Shown here piece after piece: positions 27,987 to 40,132 of a DNA stretch of 64,000 nt. Below the pieces are notes generated by a model. That model was given only the letters and a program-made list of their open reading frames with translations, had not been told where the DNA came from and made no database searches. The translations under genes were made by a program, and so were the position numbers. Position 1 is the first letter of the stretch, and each line of letters starts with the position of its first letter. The stretch spans positions 1 to 64,000 of the forward strand of contig NZ_FORU01000012.1 of assembly GCF_900114085.1 (NCBI RefSeq). The letters are read 5' to 3'. Source of the stretch: Myroides guanonis (lineage in GTDB: Bacteria > Bacteroidota > Bacteroidia > Flavobacteriales > Flavobacteriaceae).

Positions 27987-28080
27987 GCTTTAGGGGTGTC
28001 TACCATTGTGTAGGCTGAGATTTCACCCTTTGAACCTGATCTAGTTAATACTAGCGTAGGGAAAAGTAATCGGACTTCAT
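27987..28080 (+). ncRNA. TPP riboswitch (THI element) of the thi operon
   Basis: The conserved thi-box elements are all present in order: GGGGTG (27993-27998), CTGAGA (28015-28020), CCCTTTGAACCTGATC, TTAATACTAGC and GTAGGGAA. It binds thiamine pyrophosphate and lowers expression of the genes that follow. It is placed between a canonical promoter and thiS. Confidence 0.95.
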
Positions 28081-28104
28081 ACGTGTATTCACACGCCTTG
28101 TAGC

Positions 28105-28137
28105 CATTCCTAAAGTTATATTTTTAAAACTATAGGA

Positions 28138-28140
<3 letters not shown>
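28105..28140 (+). promoter_or_regulatory. Expression platform sequestering the thiS start codon
   Basis: CATTCCTA (28105-28112) pairs perfectly with TAGGAATG (28133-28140), which contains the thiS ATG. AGTT/AACT (28114-28117, 28128-28131) extends the stem. The overlapping segment 28105-28115 can instead pair over 11 nt, with two G-U pairs, with CTTTAGGGGTG (27988-27998) at the 5' side of the aptamer. TPP binding would hold that strand in the aptamer and leave the start codon hidden. No T tract follows, so control looks translational. Confidence 0.75.
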
Positions 28141-30761
<2,621 letters not shown>

Positions 30762-30786
<25 letters not shown>

Positions 30787-31514
30787 TGTCAATAGCAGGT
30801 TTTGACCCAAGTGGAGGAGCCGGACTATTGGCAGATTGTAAAACCTTTGAAAATCTAAATATCTATGGATTAGCAATCCCTACAGCTAATACTCTACAAA
30901 CAGAACATGATTTTCATTGGTTGCATTGGCAGAAACTACACATAGTTATCGACAGCTTAAAAACAATACTAACAAACTATGATGTAAAAGTGGTTAAGAT
31001 AGGTATAGTACCAAATATTGCCTTTTTAAAAAAATGTGTACAAACGATTAAAGACAGAAACAAAAACATATTTATTATTTGGGACCCAATAATAAAATCT
31101 AGCTCAGGGTTTTCATTTATGGAAAGTGACAATCATATTAAACTAATTGAAGTAATACAAGAAATTGACTTGATAACCCCCAATTTTAGCGAAATACATC
31201 AATTAATACAAGAAGGAGATTCTGCACTGAAAAAAGCCACAGTATTAAGCCATTATTGCGCTGTGCTACTAAAAGGTGGTCACAACGAAAATGCAATGGG
31301 AACAGACTATCTCATTCAAAAAGGTGAAACAATTTGTCTACTGCCTACTGAACAAATATACTATTCCAAACACGGATCGGGTTGTGTATTGGCATCTGCT
31401 ATCTGTAGCTATATAGCAAAGGGGTTTTTACTTCAACAAGCCTGTATTGAGGCTAAAAACTATATAGAGCGATTTTTAAATTCTAACCCTACTTTACTCG
31501 GATATCATGATTGA
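30762..31514 (+). CDS. thiD: Hydroxymethylpyrimidine (phosphate) kinase
   Basis: A ribokinase-fold enzyme that phosphorylates HMP to HMP-PP, 250 aa. The opening MSIAGFDPSGGAGLLADCKTF is the family signature. WDPIIKSSSG, DLITPNFSEI, LLKGGH and the catalytic loop HGSGCVLASAI follow. It overlaps the next gene by 8 nt. It makes one of the two substrates joined by ThiE. Confidence 0.93.
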
Positions 31515-32148
31515 CAAACTACATTATATTTCAAATGGAAATACCCAAGAGGAGCAATTATTTCTAATTGAAGCCGCTTTAGACACTGGAGTAACGTGGT
31601 TACAATTTCGATTTAAAAACACGGATACTAAAACTCGTTGGCAAACTGCTGAACGAACTAAAAGACTTTGTGAAACCTATAAAACCACTTTAATCATCAA
31701 CGACCATGTTGACCTAGCACTTGCTATTGAAGCAGATGGAGTCCATCTTGGCTTGCAAGACACTTCTATTGAAGAAGCTAGAAAACTTCTAGGAAGTAAA
31801 ATAATTGGTGGAACCGCTAACACTTGGGAAAACCTTTTACAACGCTATGATGAAAATTGCGACTATATAGGATTAGGTCCATTTAGACATACAACCACCA
31901 AAGAAAAGTTAGACCCTATTTTAGGTTTAAAGGGTTATCCAAATATCCTTTCTAAATGGATTCTTCTAACTACACCCCCTCCCCTAATTGCTATTGGAGG
32001 AATACAAATTGCCGACGTATTCCCACTTTTACAAGCAGGGATACATGGTATTGCTTTCTCACAATTACTAAATACTGCGGCAGACAAACGAAATACACTT
32101 AACCAACTAAAGAGCCTTTTAAATGAAACCACTGCAAATAAAAGATAA
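31507..32148 (+). CDS. thiE: Thiamine phosphate synthase
   Basis: Joins HMP-PP with the thiazole phosphate to form thiamine phosphate, 213 aa. The conserved elements are present: [56 protein letters not shown] and LIAIGGIQ. This is the canonical ThiE of the operon, in contrast to the divergent protein two genes earlier. It overlaps thiG by 26 nt. Confidence 0.93.
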   Translation: MIDKLHYISNGNTQEEQLFLIEAALDTGVTWLQFRFKNTDTKTRWQTAERTKRLCETYKTTLIINDHVDLALAIEADGVHLGLQDTSIEEARKLLGSKIIGGTANTWENLLQRYDENCDYIGLGPFRHTTTKEKLDPILGLKGYPNILSKWILLTTPPPLIAIGGIQIADVFPLLQAGIHGIAFSQLLNTAADKRNTLNQLKSLLNETTANKR

Positions 32149-32893
32149 AACATTTCAATCTCGCCTTTTCTTAGGGACTGGCAAATTCGGCTCCCCTCAA
32201 TTAATGCAAGAGGCACTTATACACTCAGAAACTGAATTAGTCACAGTTGCCTTAAAACGCATTGATATTAACACAAAAGTAGATACGACCCTCCAAGCAT
32301 TACAGCATCCCAATTGGTCTCTATTACCCAATACATCAGGTGCACGAAATGCAGCAGAAGCTGTGCTTGCTGCTCAACTATCAAGAGAAGCCCTTGAAAC
32401 CAATTGGGTTAAACTAGAAATACACCCAGACCCAAAATACTTATTACCTGACCCTATTGAAACATTAAAAGCTACAGAACAGTTAGCAAAACTTGGTTTC
32501 GTCGTTTTGCCCTATATACATGCAGACCCCGTTTTGTGTAAGCGATTAGAAGAAGTTGGAACAGCCGCTGTAATGCCATTGGGCGCACCTATTGGAACAA
32601 ACAAAGGTTTAAGAACTATTGACTTTATAGAAATTATTATTGAAAACAGCAAAGTACCCGTTATTGTTGATGCGGGAATTGGAGCACCTTCAGACGCAGC
32701 AAAAGCGATGGAAATAGGTGCCGATGCTGTATTAGTCAATACAGCTATAGCTATAGCACAAGACCCCATTAAAATGGCACAAGCCTTTGCTCGAGCTATT
32801 GAAGCTGGAAGAATGGCTTTTGAAGCAAAGCTAGCTCCCATTCAAAATAGCGCATACGCATCAAGTCCACTAACATCATTCTTATTTGATTAA
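32123..32893 (+). CDS. thiG: Thiazole synthase
   Basis: Builds the thiazole phosphate from deoxyxylulose phosphate, dehydroglycine and ThiS thiocarboxylate, 256 aa. Motifs: [10 protein letters not shown], the Lys-containing [60 protein letters not shown]. It ends one nt before the thiH ATG. Confidence 0.96.
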   Translation: MKPLQIKDKTFQSRLFLGTGKFGSPQLMQEALIHSETELVTVALKRIDINTKVDTTLQALQHPNWSLLPNTSGARNAAEAVLAAQLSREALETNWVKLEIHPDPKYLLPDPIETLKATEQLAKLGFVVLPYIHADPVLCKRLEEVGTAAVMPLGAPIGTNKGLRTIDFIEIIIENSKVPVIVDAGIGAPSDAAKAMEIGADAVLVNTAIAIAQDPIKMAQAFARAIEAGRMAFEAKLAPIQNSAYASSPLTSFLFD

Positions 32894-32894
32894 T

Positions 32895-34016
32895 ATGTCT
32901 TTTAAATCCGTTTTTGAACAATACAGTTGGAATGAAATTCAACACAGAATATACAATACCACCCAAGAACAGGTAGTGTATAGTCTTGGTAAGAAGTCTA
33001 AAACCTTAGATGATTTTTTGATACTTCTTTCTCCCGCTGCACAAAGTTTTTTAGAACCTATGGCACAACTAAGTCAGCAATTAACCCAAAAACGCTATGG
33101 AAAAACCATACAAATGTATGCTCCAATGTATTTGAGTAATGAATGTCAAAACATCTGTACCTATTGCGGTTTTAGCCTAGACAATAAAATCCCGAGAAAG
33201 ACCTTAAACCCCTTTGAAATAGAAAAGGAAATCGCATTCATCAAAGCACAAGGTTATGACCACATTTTATTGGTTTCAGGAGAAGCGAACTACACCGTAA
33301 ATATCCATTATTTCGAAAAAGCAATTCGAATTATAAAACTTCATTTTTCAACTATCTCAATAGAAGTACAACCTCTAACAGAAGAGGAATACAAACAGCT
33401 CCACAATCTAGGTGTTCATGCCGTTTTAGTCTATCAAGAAACCTATCACAAAGAAGTTTATAAGAAATACCATCCCAAAGGCAAGAAATCCAATTTCGAA
33501 TTTAGATTAGATACCCCTGACAGAATCGGTAAAGTGGGTATTCACAAAATTGGATTGGGTGTTTTACTCGGGTTAGAAGACTGGAGGGTAGATAGTTTTT
33601 TTAATGCCTTACATATTGACTACCTACAAAAAACCTATTGGCAAACTAAATACTCTGTTTCCTTTCCAAGACTTCGACCAGCAGAAGGGGTTATAGAGCC
33701 CAACTTCGTAATGGAAGATAAAGATTTAGTACAGCTAATTTGTGCATACCGGATTTGGAATGAAGAATTAGAGATATCCATTTCAACTAGAGAAAGCGAA
33801 ACTTTTAGAAACCATATTATCAGTTTAGGGGTTACAAGTATGAGTGCTGGTTCAAAAACCAATCCTGGTGGATATAGCATGAACGAACAAGCACTTGAAC
33901 AGTTCGAGATTTCAGATACTCGAAACACGGATACATTTAAAAGACAAATAGAAATAAGTGGATACGAACCCGTTTGGAAAGATTGGGATAGTTCATTTAA
34001 TACACTTTCACGATGA
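32895..34016 (+). CDS. thiH: 2-iminoacetate synthase
   Basis: A radical SAM tyrosine lyase that produces dehydroglycine for ThiG, 373 aa. The cluster motif is CQNICTYCGF (CX3CX2C). Further signatures: VLVYQETYH, KVGIHKIGLGVLLGLEDWR, PRLRPAEG and STRESETFRNH. A TTG 9 nt upstream is open but the ATG at 32895 fits the family start. It overlaps thiF by 4 nt (ATGA). Confidence 0.95.
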   Translation: MSFKSVFEQYSWNEIQHRIYNTTQEQVVYSLGKKSKTLDDFLILLSPAAQSFLEPMAQLSQQLTQKRYGKTIQMYAPMYLSNECQNICTYCGFSLDNKIPRKTLNPFEIEKEIAFIKAQGYDHILLVSGEANYTVNIHYFEKAIRIIKLHFSTISIEVQPLTEEEYKQLHNLGVHAVLVYQETYHKEVYKKYHPKGKKSNFEFRLDTPDRIGKVGIHKIGLGVLLGLEDWRVDSFFNALHIDYLQKTYWQTKYSVSFPRLRPAEGVIEPNFVMEDKDLVQLICAYRIWNEELEISISTRESETFRNHIISLGVTSMSAGSKTNPGGYSMNEQALEQFEISDTRNTDTFKRQIEISGYEPVWKDWDSSFNTLSR

Positions 34017-34723
34017 TTAATACCCAAGATTTTTTGAGATACAACAGACCTATGTCTATGCTAGAGGTAGGTGTGGAAGGACAATTAAAAATTAAAAACG
34101 CTCGTGTTCTGATTATAGGAGCAGGTGGTTTAGGGTGTCCTATTTCACTTTACCTCGCTTCCTCTGGAGTTGGTACTTTAGGAATCATTGATTTTGACAT
34201 TGTTGAAATACACAACCTACATCGTCAAATTTTATATACAGAAAAAGACATCAACCAATCCAAAGTTGATGTGCTAAAAAAGCGATTAATTGAAGCCAAT
34301 CCACATGTTAATATTCATATTTATAATGAAAAACTAAACGAAGATAATTGCACCTCCATTCTTGAGGACTATGACTACATAGTGGATGGTTCTGATAATT
34401 TTACTACCCGTTACTTAGTGAATGACAATTGTGTAGCGCTTGATAAAACACTTGTTTATGGTAGTATCCTAGGATTTGAAGGTCAAATTGCAGTCTTTAA
34501 TCACCGCGGATCTAAAGATCTTCGATCCATTTTTCCAGAACCTCCTTCCCCAAAAAATGTTCCTAACTGTAGTTTAAATGGTGTTTTAGGCCCATTACCT
34601 GGTATAATGGGCACTATAATGGCTCAAGAAACCTTAAAGCTTATTTTAGACCTACCACATCTTTGCAATCAATTACTATGTATCGACACGATGAATTGGC
34701 AATTTACTCTATTAAAATTTTGA
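34013..34723 (+). CDS. thiF: ThiS adenylyltransferase (HesA/MoeB/ThiF family)
   Basis: An E1-like enzyme activating the ThiS C-terminus, 236 aa. It has the nucleotide-binding GAGGLGCPISLYLASSGVG, IDFDIVEIHNLHRQILY, DYIVDGSDNFTTRYLVND and the cysteine segment VPNCSLNGVLGPLPG. No pair of CX2C motifs is seen, so the structural zinc found in many relatives appears absent. Position at the end of the thi operon supports ThiF over MoeB. Confidence 0.9.
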   Translation: MINTQDFLRYNRPMSMLEVGVEGQLKIKNARVLIIGAGGLGCPISLYLASSGVGTLGIIDFDIVEIHNLHRQILYTEKDINQSKVDVLKKRLIEANPHVNIHIYNEKLNEDNCTSILEDYDYIVDGSDNFTTRYLVNDNCVALDKTLVYGSILGFEGQIAVFNHRGSKDLRSIFPEPPSPKNVPNCSLNGVLGPLPGIMGTIMAQETLKLILDLPHLCNQLLCIDTMNWQFTLLKF

Positions 34724-34785
34724 TTTTATAAACAAGTATCTAAATGATTTCCTCATAGCAAAAAAGTTCTTTGCGATAGCTAATT

Positions 34786-35628
34786 CTAACAATCATTGAC
34801 CACATCAAAGTCAGCTATTCTTTTCAAAGGTTTACTTTTATCCTCAGCGTCTGAAAGAAATAGGTACAGATGTTTCTCTTCATAAAAATTAGATAAGTCT
34901 AATACCATGTCTGGTAAATCATCTCCATTCATATCCCCTACCCAAACCACTTCAGGAACTGTCCCCTCCAAATGCTCTTCATAAGCAAGTTGATAACTAA
35001 TTCCGTCAGATGTTGAAAACATTAATTTATAATTGCGTATCTCACTTACATAAACATCTTCCCCTTCCAATTTTTTCACATCTTCGCTAGGAACCACTTC
35101 TCTTTGATCGTCATAAACAGTTCCTGTAGCAGAAAACACATAATCTTTTCCTTTAAATTTGAAAGACAATCTATGCTCTGGTATCAACAACTTTTCACTT
35201 AAAAAGGTTACAGGTTTTTTAGTCATTCCCTCAAACTCTGTGAAGAATAAACGAGCATATTCGTTTTCAGAACTTATAATCATAACGTTTTCTCCAACAC
35301 ACTCATCTAGACCATAGCTAACCTTTAAATTAGCTTTCGATATTTTAATTGATTCACTAACGGTATCTCTATAAACTTCATACCAAACCTTATCCGTGAA
35401 ATTGGTAGGATATCCCGTACTTACCTCACGATATTGCGTAGGCAGTAACAATTCGATTTCTTTAGATGACAATGATTGTACAGCTGTCGTTTCCTTTGCA
35501 ATAGGTATAGTATCTGCAACCACTTTATCCAATATTTCTGTTTCAACTTTTCCCTCATTCTTACAAGAAATGAAAGCAATGGAAAGACTTAAAGCCACGA
35601 GTCCTACACTTATTTTCCTTATTTTCAT
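34786..35628 (-). CDS. Lipoprotein of unknown function with an FG-GAP-like calcium motif
   Basis: A 280-aa protein with a lipoprotein signal (SLSIAFISC, Cys about residue 21). No family is recognised. Near the C-terminus, DMNGDDLPDM has the DxNxDxxxD pattern of FG-GAP/EF-hand-like calcium loops. It ends in VVNDC, so a disulfide is possible. It is a lone gene, convergent with the thi operon. A surface or periplasmic location is likely; the role is unknown. Confidence 0.7.
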   Translation of the reverse strand: MKIRKISVGLVALSLSIAFISCKNEGKVETEILDKVVADTIPIAKETTAVQSLSSKEIELLLPTQYREVSTGYPTNFTDKVWYEVYRDTVSESIKISKANLKVSYGLDECVGENVMIISSENEYARLFFTEFEGMTKKPVTFLSEKLLIPEHRLSFKFKGKDYVFSATGTVYDDQREVVPSEDVKKLEGEDVYVSEIRNYKLMFSTSDGISYQLAYEEHLEGTVPEVVWVGDMNGDDLPDMVLDLSNFYEEKHLYLFLSDAEDKSKPLKRIADFDVVNDC

Positions 35629-35960
35629 ATTAATCTATTTTTCTATTTACCTACTATTAAACCCCACAAAAAAGACACACCAACCAACTGTTATACAGAG
35701 TAATAGATGTTTTCAAACAGTGTTTCATAGAGATTATAAAGTAATGTCGTTTTAGTAAAAGTACCAAAGCTTCGTCTTAAATGTTTTCTAGTGGTTTTCA
35801 GTGAATTTTAAACTCAATCTTCAAATAAACACCTTTACTAAAACATGCTCCATTTTTAATTATAACAATGAAATTACCTATAGTTGGTATTCTTGACTAT
35901 TTTTGTATTCAGTCAGAATAAACACTAACATTAGTTCTAACTTTAATCTCTAAAAACAAC
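35629..35960. other. Non-coding gap
   Basis: No supported gene. TATTTTTG at 35898-35905 could be the -7 box of the following gene, but no TTG lies at the right distance. Confidence 0.4.
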
Positions 35961-36275
35961 ATGGAAAAAGATATAGAAGCAATAAAAGCAAAAGCGATTT
36001 TAATGGATACTAAGCTAGCTCAAGCCGAAAAAGACTTAGCTTATTTAGAAGAATTTTTGAGTAGATTCAAGTCCATTCGAGAAAACATGAAGGATTTAGA
36101 AAACTATTACTTCTACGATGGAACTTGGTTAGAAGAACGCGAGTTATTAGAAGAGAAATGTCCTGATTTTAACGCAGGAGTTTTTAGTGAAGATGGTATT
36201 TATAATGCTCATGTAGCACAATATGATTGTGTAAAGCAAATTTTAAAAGAGGCAGCTATTTCTATCGCGGAATAG
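35961..36275 (+). CDS. DUF4298-type helical protein
   Basis: A 104-aa protein with a long N-terminal helical, charged segment (DIEAIKAKAILMDTKLAQAEKDLAYLEEFL has coiled-coil character; shown only in part here) and the conserved core YYFYDGTWLEERE. It resembles the DUF4298 family, whose function is unknown. It overlaps the convergent aat gene by 14 nt at the 3' ends. Confidence 0.65.
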   Translation: MEKDIEAIKAKAILMDTKLAQAEKDLAYLEEFLSRFKSIRENMKDLENYYFYDGTWLEERELLEEKCPDFNAGVFSEDGIYNAHVAQYDCVKQILKEAAISIAE

Positions 36276-36915
36276 TTTCAGACTCTAATATTTCTAAGAA
36301 ATGTTCTCTTGATATCTCTCTAGCCCCTAGGCTAGCGAGATGGTCATTATATACTTGACAATCTAAAAGCTTATAATCTCCTGCTTTAAGTTGATTTACT
36401 AAACTTATAAAAGCAACCTTACTCGCATTAGAAACTTTAGAAAACATACTTTCTCCGCAAAATATATGTCCTAAATCAATACCATATAAACCTCCTACCA
36501 ATTCTTCTCCATCCCAAACTTCTATTGATTTAGCGATACCCTCTTCATGTAATTTCACATAAGCATCTACCATATCATCGGTAATCCAAGTACCATTTTG
36601 CCCAACTCTTTTAACGGTCTGACAATTTTCAATAACAGTTCGAAAGCACGTATTGTAAGTCACTGTAAATTGCTTCTTATTCAACACCACCTTCATACTC
36701 TTAGATACTTTCAATTCATCTAGAAAAAGCACCATACGAGGGTCAGGAGACCACCAGGTAATAGGCTCTCCATCTTCAAACCAAGGAAATATCCCTGAAC
36801 GATAAGCCAATTTTAAACGCTGGGTTGACAAGTCACCTCCAATAGCAAGAATGCCTGAAGAATGAGTCAACCGAACAGGAGGAAAAATCAAATCCGAAGT
36901 TAATTGGAAAATCAT
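36262..36915 (-). CDS. aat: Leucyl/phenylalanyl-tRNA-protein transferase
   Basis: Adds Leu or Phe to N-terminal Arg/Lys of proteins, marking them for ClpAP under the N-degron rule, 217 aa. Signatures: LTSDLIFPPVRLTHSSGILAIGG (first part of the fold), GIFPWFEDGEPITWWSPDPR, WITDDMVDAYVKLH and GGLYGIDLGHIFCGESMFS. It lies 45 nt after the DUF3127 gene with a hairpin terminator between them. Confidence 0.96.
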   Translation of the reverse strand: MIFQLTSDLIFPPVRLTHSSGILAIGGDLSTQRLKLAYRSGIFPWFEDGEPITWWSPDPRMVLFLDELKVSKSMKVVLNKKQFTVTYNTCFRTVIENCQTVKRVGQNGTWITDDMVDAYVKLHEEGIAKSIEVWDGEELVGGLYGIDLGHIFCGESMFSKVSNASKVAFISLVNQLKAGDYKLLDCQVYNDHLASLGAREISREHFLEILESETIPR

Positions 36916-36920
36916 AGTGA

Positions 36921-36952
36921 AAAAGAATCCCCAAGTGTTGAACTTGGGGATA
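36921..36952 (-). terminator. Terminator after the DUF3127 gene
   Basis: ATCCCCAAGT (36928-36937) and ACTTGGGGAT (36943-36952) form a 10-bp stem. On the minus strand it is followed by TCTTTTT. Confidence 0.8.
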
Positions 36953-36960
36953 TATTTAAA

Positions 36961-37344
36961 TTAGAACGGCAAATCGTCGTGCTCTTCTTCGTTGTTGAAG
37001 TTTGGTGCCGCTTCAAAATGATCTGTTGCCATTGGCGGAGGTGTTTGCATACCTGCACCTGCTTGAACTGGAACTAATTTCTCAATTCTCCATCCTTGAA
37101 TAGAGTTGAAATATTTTGTCTCTCCTTGTGGATTCGTCCACTCTCTTCCTCTTAGGTTGATAGATACACGCACTTCTTCTCCTACGTTATAGGTGTCTAA
37201 CAAATCACATCTGTCTTGAGTAAACTCAATCAAAATATGTTGTGGATATTGCTCATCTGTAGTTACTACCAATTCTCTCTTTTTAAAAGATTGGCTGATT
37301 TGCTGTGCTGGACTTACCAACTTAACTCTTCCTGTTACTTCCAT
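36961..37344 (-). CDS. DUF3127 OB-fold-like protein
   Basis: A 127-aa protein with an N-terminal domain (MEVTGRVKLVSPAQQISQSF..., ELVVTTDEQYPQHILIEF, GEEVRVSINLRGREW) that resembles the DUF3127 family, OB-fold-like and reminiscent of single-stranded DNA-binding proteins. The C-terminus is disordered and acidic, ending EEEHDDLPF, much like the acidic tip of SSB. The function is not established. It lies 38 nt downstream of the flavin reductase gene on the same strand and may be co-transcribed. Confidence 0.75.
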   Translation of the reverse strand: MEVTGRVKLVSPAQQISQSFKKRELVVTTDEQYPQHILIEFTQDRCDLLDTYNVGEEVRVSINLRGREWTNPQGETKYFNSIQGWRIEKLVPVQAGAGMQTPPPMATDHFEAAPNFNNEEEHDDLPF

Positions 37345-37382
37345 CTTGTATATTATTTATCTCGTTATTCTATTTGAAATCA

Positions 37383-38255
37383 TTATTTGGCTAAAATGAT
37401 ATTCCATGCCAAAGTTACATTATTTTCCTCTAAATATTTTTTTGCTTTTTTGAATTTCTTGACAGCATCCCCTTCTTGCATTAATTCTTTAACTGCAGCA
37501 TCACTATTTACAAAATCTTCAACTTCCTCTGCAGTAGGCAATTGCTCCACATTTCCAAGTATCCCTAAGTCATTACCAGAAAACACGCCGCTTTGTTTTG
37601 CATCCTCTGGAATTACATCTACACCAACACCCAAAGTTACTAAAGGTTTTTCAACTTCAAACATTCCCATATTAGCACGTGAATACCAATTACCTCCCAT
37701 TCTTGAAACTAAATCAATCTTATGTTGATCGATAGCCCCTTTTTCATTAAGTATATTTTCATCAACGTGAATCTTTACTACTTCACAAATCACTAAATTC
37801 CCTGCTCCTCCTTCATCTCCTAATCCGATTACTTCATTAACAACACATTCAAATTGAACTGGACTTTCTGCAACCCTATAAGGTCTAACCTCATCTGAAG
37901 GTAACATGGTAAAACCTGATTTTTCAAACTCATTGATACCATCAGCATATTCCGTACTTGAAAGAGAAGTCTGTTGCACCATATCATAATTCACCACATT
38001 GATTACAACTTGTCTTGTTGCCAACACATTAAATAAGGTATGTTTTGCTGTATTATCTCTCACACGTCGAGCTGGAGAAAAAATAAGTATAGGTGGGTTA
38101 GAGCTAAAAATATTAAAAAAACTAAAAGGAGATAAGTTTGGATTTCCATCTGCATCTACTGTACTCGCCAATGCTATGGGTCTTGGGCTAACTGCTCCTT
38201 GTAAATATCCTTGTAATTCTACTGTTGAAAGATCTTTTGGATCAATTGTTTTCAT
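37383..38255 (-). CDS. Flavin reductase-like (FMN-binding) protein
   Basis: A 290-aa protein of the flavin reductase-like split-barrel family. SPRPIALASTVDADGNPNLSPFSFFN and FSPARRVRDNTAKHTLFN are the FMN-binding region. The C-terminal 80 residues form a family-specific helical extension. A partner monooxygenase is not visible nearby, so the electron acceptor is unknown. Confidence 0.85.
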   Translation of the reverse strand: MKTIDPKDLSTVELQGYLQGAVSPRPIALASTVDADGNPNLSPFSFFNIFSSNPPILIFSPARRVRDNTAKHTLFNVLATRQVVINVVNYDMVQQTSLSSTEYADGINEFEKSGFTMLPSDEVRPYRVAESPVQFECVVNEVIGLGDEGGAGNLVICEVVKIHVDENILNEKGAIDQHKIDLVSRMGGNWYSRANMGMFEVEKPLVTLGVGVDVIPEDAKQSGVFSGNDLGILGNVEQLPTAEEVEDFVNSDAAVKELMQEGDAVKKFKKAKKYLEENNVTLAWNIILAK

Positions 38256-38515
38256 GTATTGTTTTTTATCGTTTTGTGGTATTGTCTCTTATTTATCGAT
38301 TCATAAAACATCAACTTGACTCTTTGTTTTTTAGAATAAAGGTAAATTTACAAAAAGCTTTGAGTAAAGCGAAATCGAATGAATCTTTTTTAATAAACTC
38401 CAATATCAATAATAATTGATAACTTAAAAATCCCTCTAGTTTCCTTTCCCAATCACACTTTTGTATAAGTAAAATGAGTATTTTAGTTTTCGGTTTAAAA
38501 TTTAAATAAGCAAAC

Positions 38516-39667
38516 ATGCTTTCGTCATCAAAAAAGACCATTTATCGCTGGATATTTATACTTAGTTCACTCATAGTTTTAATTCTTATACTTTGGAACA
38601 CTTATTCATTTTTCCAAACATTTAAAGAAGAAGAGCGTTTAAAAATGGAAATTTGGGCTTCAGCCTTAAAAACCTTAAACGACGCTAATCTTAGCGATAC
38701 AGAATTGGAATTACCATTAATGATATTAACCTCTAATACTACGATTCCAATTGTACAAACAACAGAGTCAGATAGTATAATATCCATGTCCAATATAGAC
38801 GAAAAAATAACGAGTGACCCCCATAAAGCAACCGATTTTCTAAACAAATTAAAATCACAAAACACCCCTATTGAGATAGTATTTGGACAATCTACCCAGT
38901 ATTTGTATTATGGAAATTCTTCATTACTTATTAAGTTAACTTATTATCCGAGTGTACTTGTACTGCTCTTCTTAATCTTCTCGTTAATGATTTTTAGTTT
39001 TTATAGAGCGAGCAGAATGGCATTACAGAATAAACTTTGGGCAGGGATGGCAAAGGAAACCGCACATCAAATTGGAACACCACTCTCGTCTTTGTTAGGG
39101 TGGGTTGAAATAATGAAGCTAGACCAAGTAGACGAAACTACCGTAAGTGAAATTGAAAAAGACGTAAGCAGATTAGAGTTCATAGCAAACCGTTTTTCCA
39201 AAATAGGTTCAAAACCCCAACTAAAAGAACTGGACGTGATAGCTGAAACAAAGAGTACATTTGAATACATACAATCTCGTTCATCTAAGCAAATTACATT
39301 CTCATTCCATGCTCCTAATGAGACTATTTTAATTCCTTTAAACAAAGACCTGCACGGTTGGACTATTGAGAATCTTATCAAGAACGCTATAGACGCAATG
39401 AAAGGAAAAGGAGAAATAAACTTAACCATATTAAAAGATGGCAAATACCTTAAAATCTTAGTTACAGACTCTGGAGGTGGAATACTAAAGAGTAATTTCA
39501 AGAAAATATTCGAACCTGGTTTCACCACTAAGAAGAGAGGTTGGGGATTGGGATTATCGCTTACGAAACGTATTGTAGAAGAATTTCAAAACGGAACAGT
39601 AAAAGTTTTAAGTTCAGAAATTGGTAAGGGCACTACATTTTGTATTACATATAAAAATAACGCATAA
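38516..39667 (+). CDS. Orphan sensor histidine kinase
   Basis: A 383-aa membrane kinase. Helix 1 is IFILSSLIVLILILWNTYSF; a sensor region of about 100 residues follows; helix 2 is YYPSVLVLLFLIFSLMIFSFY. The H-box AKETAHQIGTPLSSLLGWVE, N-box NLIKNAIDAM, G1 DSGGGI and G2 GWGLGLSLTKRIVE are intact, so it should autophosphorylate. There is no HAMP domain and no response regulator beside it, so its partner is elsewhere. A terminator follows immediately. Confidence 0.92.
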   Translation: MLSSSKKTIYRWIFILSSLIVLILILWNTYSFFQTFKEEERLKMEIWASALKTLNDANLSDTELELPLMILTSNTTIPIVQTTESDSIISMSNIDEKITSDPHKATDFLNKLKSQNTPIEIVFGQSTQYLYYGNSSLLIKLTYYPSVLVLLFLIFSLMIFSFYRASRMALQNKLWAGMAKETAHQIGTPLSSLLGWVEIMKLDQVDETTVSEIEKDVSRLEFIANRFSKIGSKPQLKELDVIAETKSTFEYIQSRSSKQITFSFHAPNETILIPLNKDLHGWTIENLIKNAIDAMKGKGEINLTILKDGKYLKILVTDSGGGILKSNFKKIFEPGFTTKKRGWGLGLSLTKRIVEEFQNGTVKVLSSEIGKGTTFCITYKNNA

Positions 39668-39697
39668 AAAAAGGCGACATAATTATGTCGCCTTTTT
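39668..39697. terminator. Bidirectional terminator
   Basis: AAAAAGGCGACAT (39668-39680) and ATGTCGCCTTTTT (39685-39697) with loop AATT. It serves the kinase gene on the plus strand and the HIT gene on the minus strand. Confidence 0.92.
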
Positions 39698-39722
39698 ATT
39701 ATACATATACTAACTCTATAAG

Positions 39723-40112
39723 CTATAGGTAAGATTGAATTGATTTCACTAACTCTTCAAACTCCTCTACTGATAAAGATGTTTTTCTTGTAAAACGAAT
39801 ATCATCCATTTCTTGTAATGGGATCAAATGTACATGAACATGAGGCACTTCTAATCCAACTACAGACATACCAATTCTTTTACAAGGAACGGCTTTTTCA
39901 AGTGCTTTAGCAACTTTTCTAGAAAAACGCATCAAAGCAACATAGTCCTCTTCTTCCATATCAAAAATCTTATTGATTTCTTTCTTAGGAATACATAAGG
40001 TGTGTCCTTTGGCATTTGGATTAATATCCAAAAAAGCCAAGAATTGATCATCTTCAACTATTTTGTAAGCAGGTAGTTCTCCATTAATAATCTTTGTGAA
40101 TATAGAACTCAT
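39723..40112 (-). CDS. HIT family protein (histidine triad hydrolase)
   Basis: A 129-aa nucleotide phosphoramidase-like protein. It opens SSIFTKIINGELPAYKIVEDD and has the triad HVHVHLIPL. Substrate is likely an AMP-linked nucleotide. It lies 20 nt downstream of greA on the same strand and is probably co-transcribed with it. Confidence 0.95.
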   Translation of the reverse strand: MSSIFTKIINGELPAYKIVEDDQFLAFLDINPNAKGHTLCIPKKEINKIFDMEEEDYVALMRFSRKVAKALEKAVPCKRIGMSVVGLEVPHVHVHLIPLQEMDDIRFTRKTSLSVEEFEELVKSIQSYL

Positions 40113-40132
40113 AATAATGGTGTTTTTAAAGT

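Noticed and set aside
35396..35755. 119-aa plus-strand ORF opposite the lipoprotein gene
   Set aside because: Antisense shadow of the 34786-35628 gene; no domain or signal of its own.
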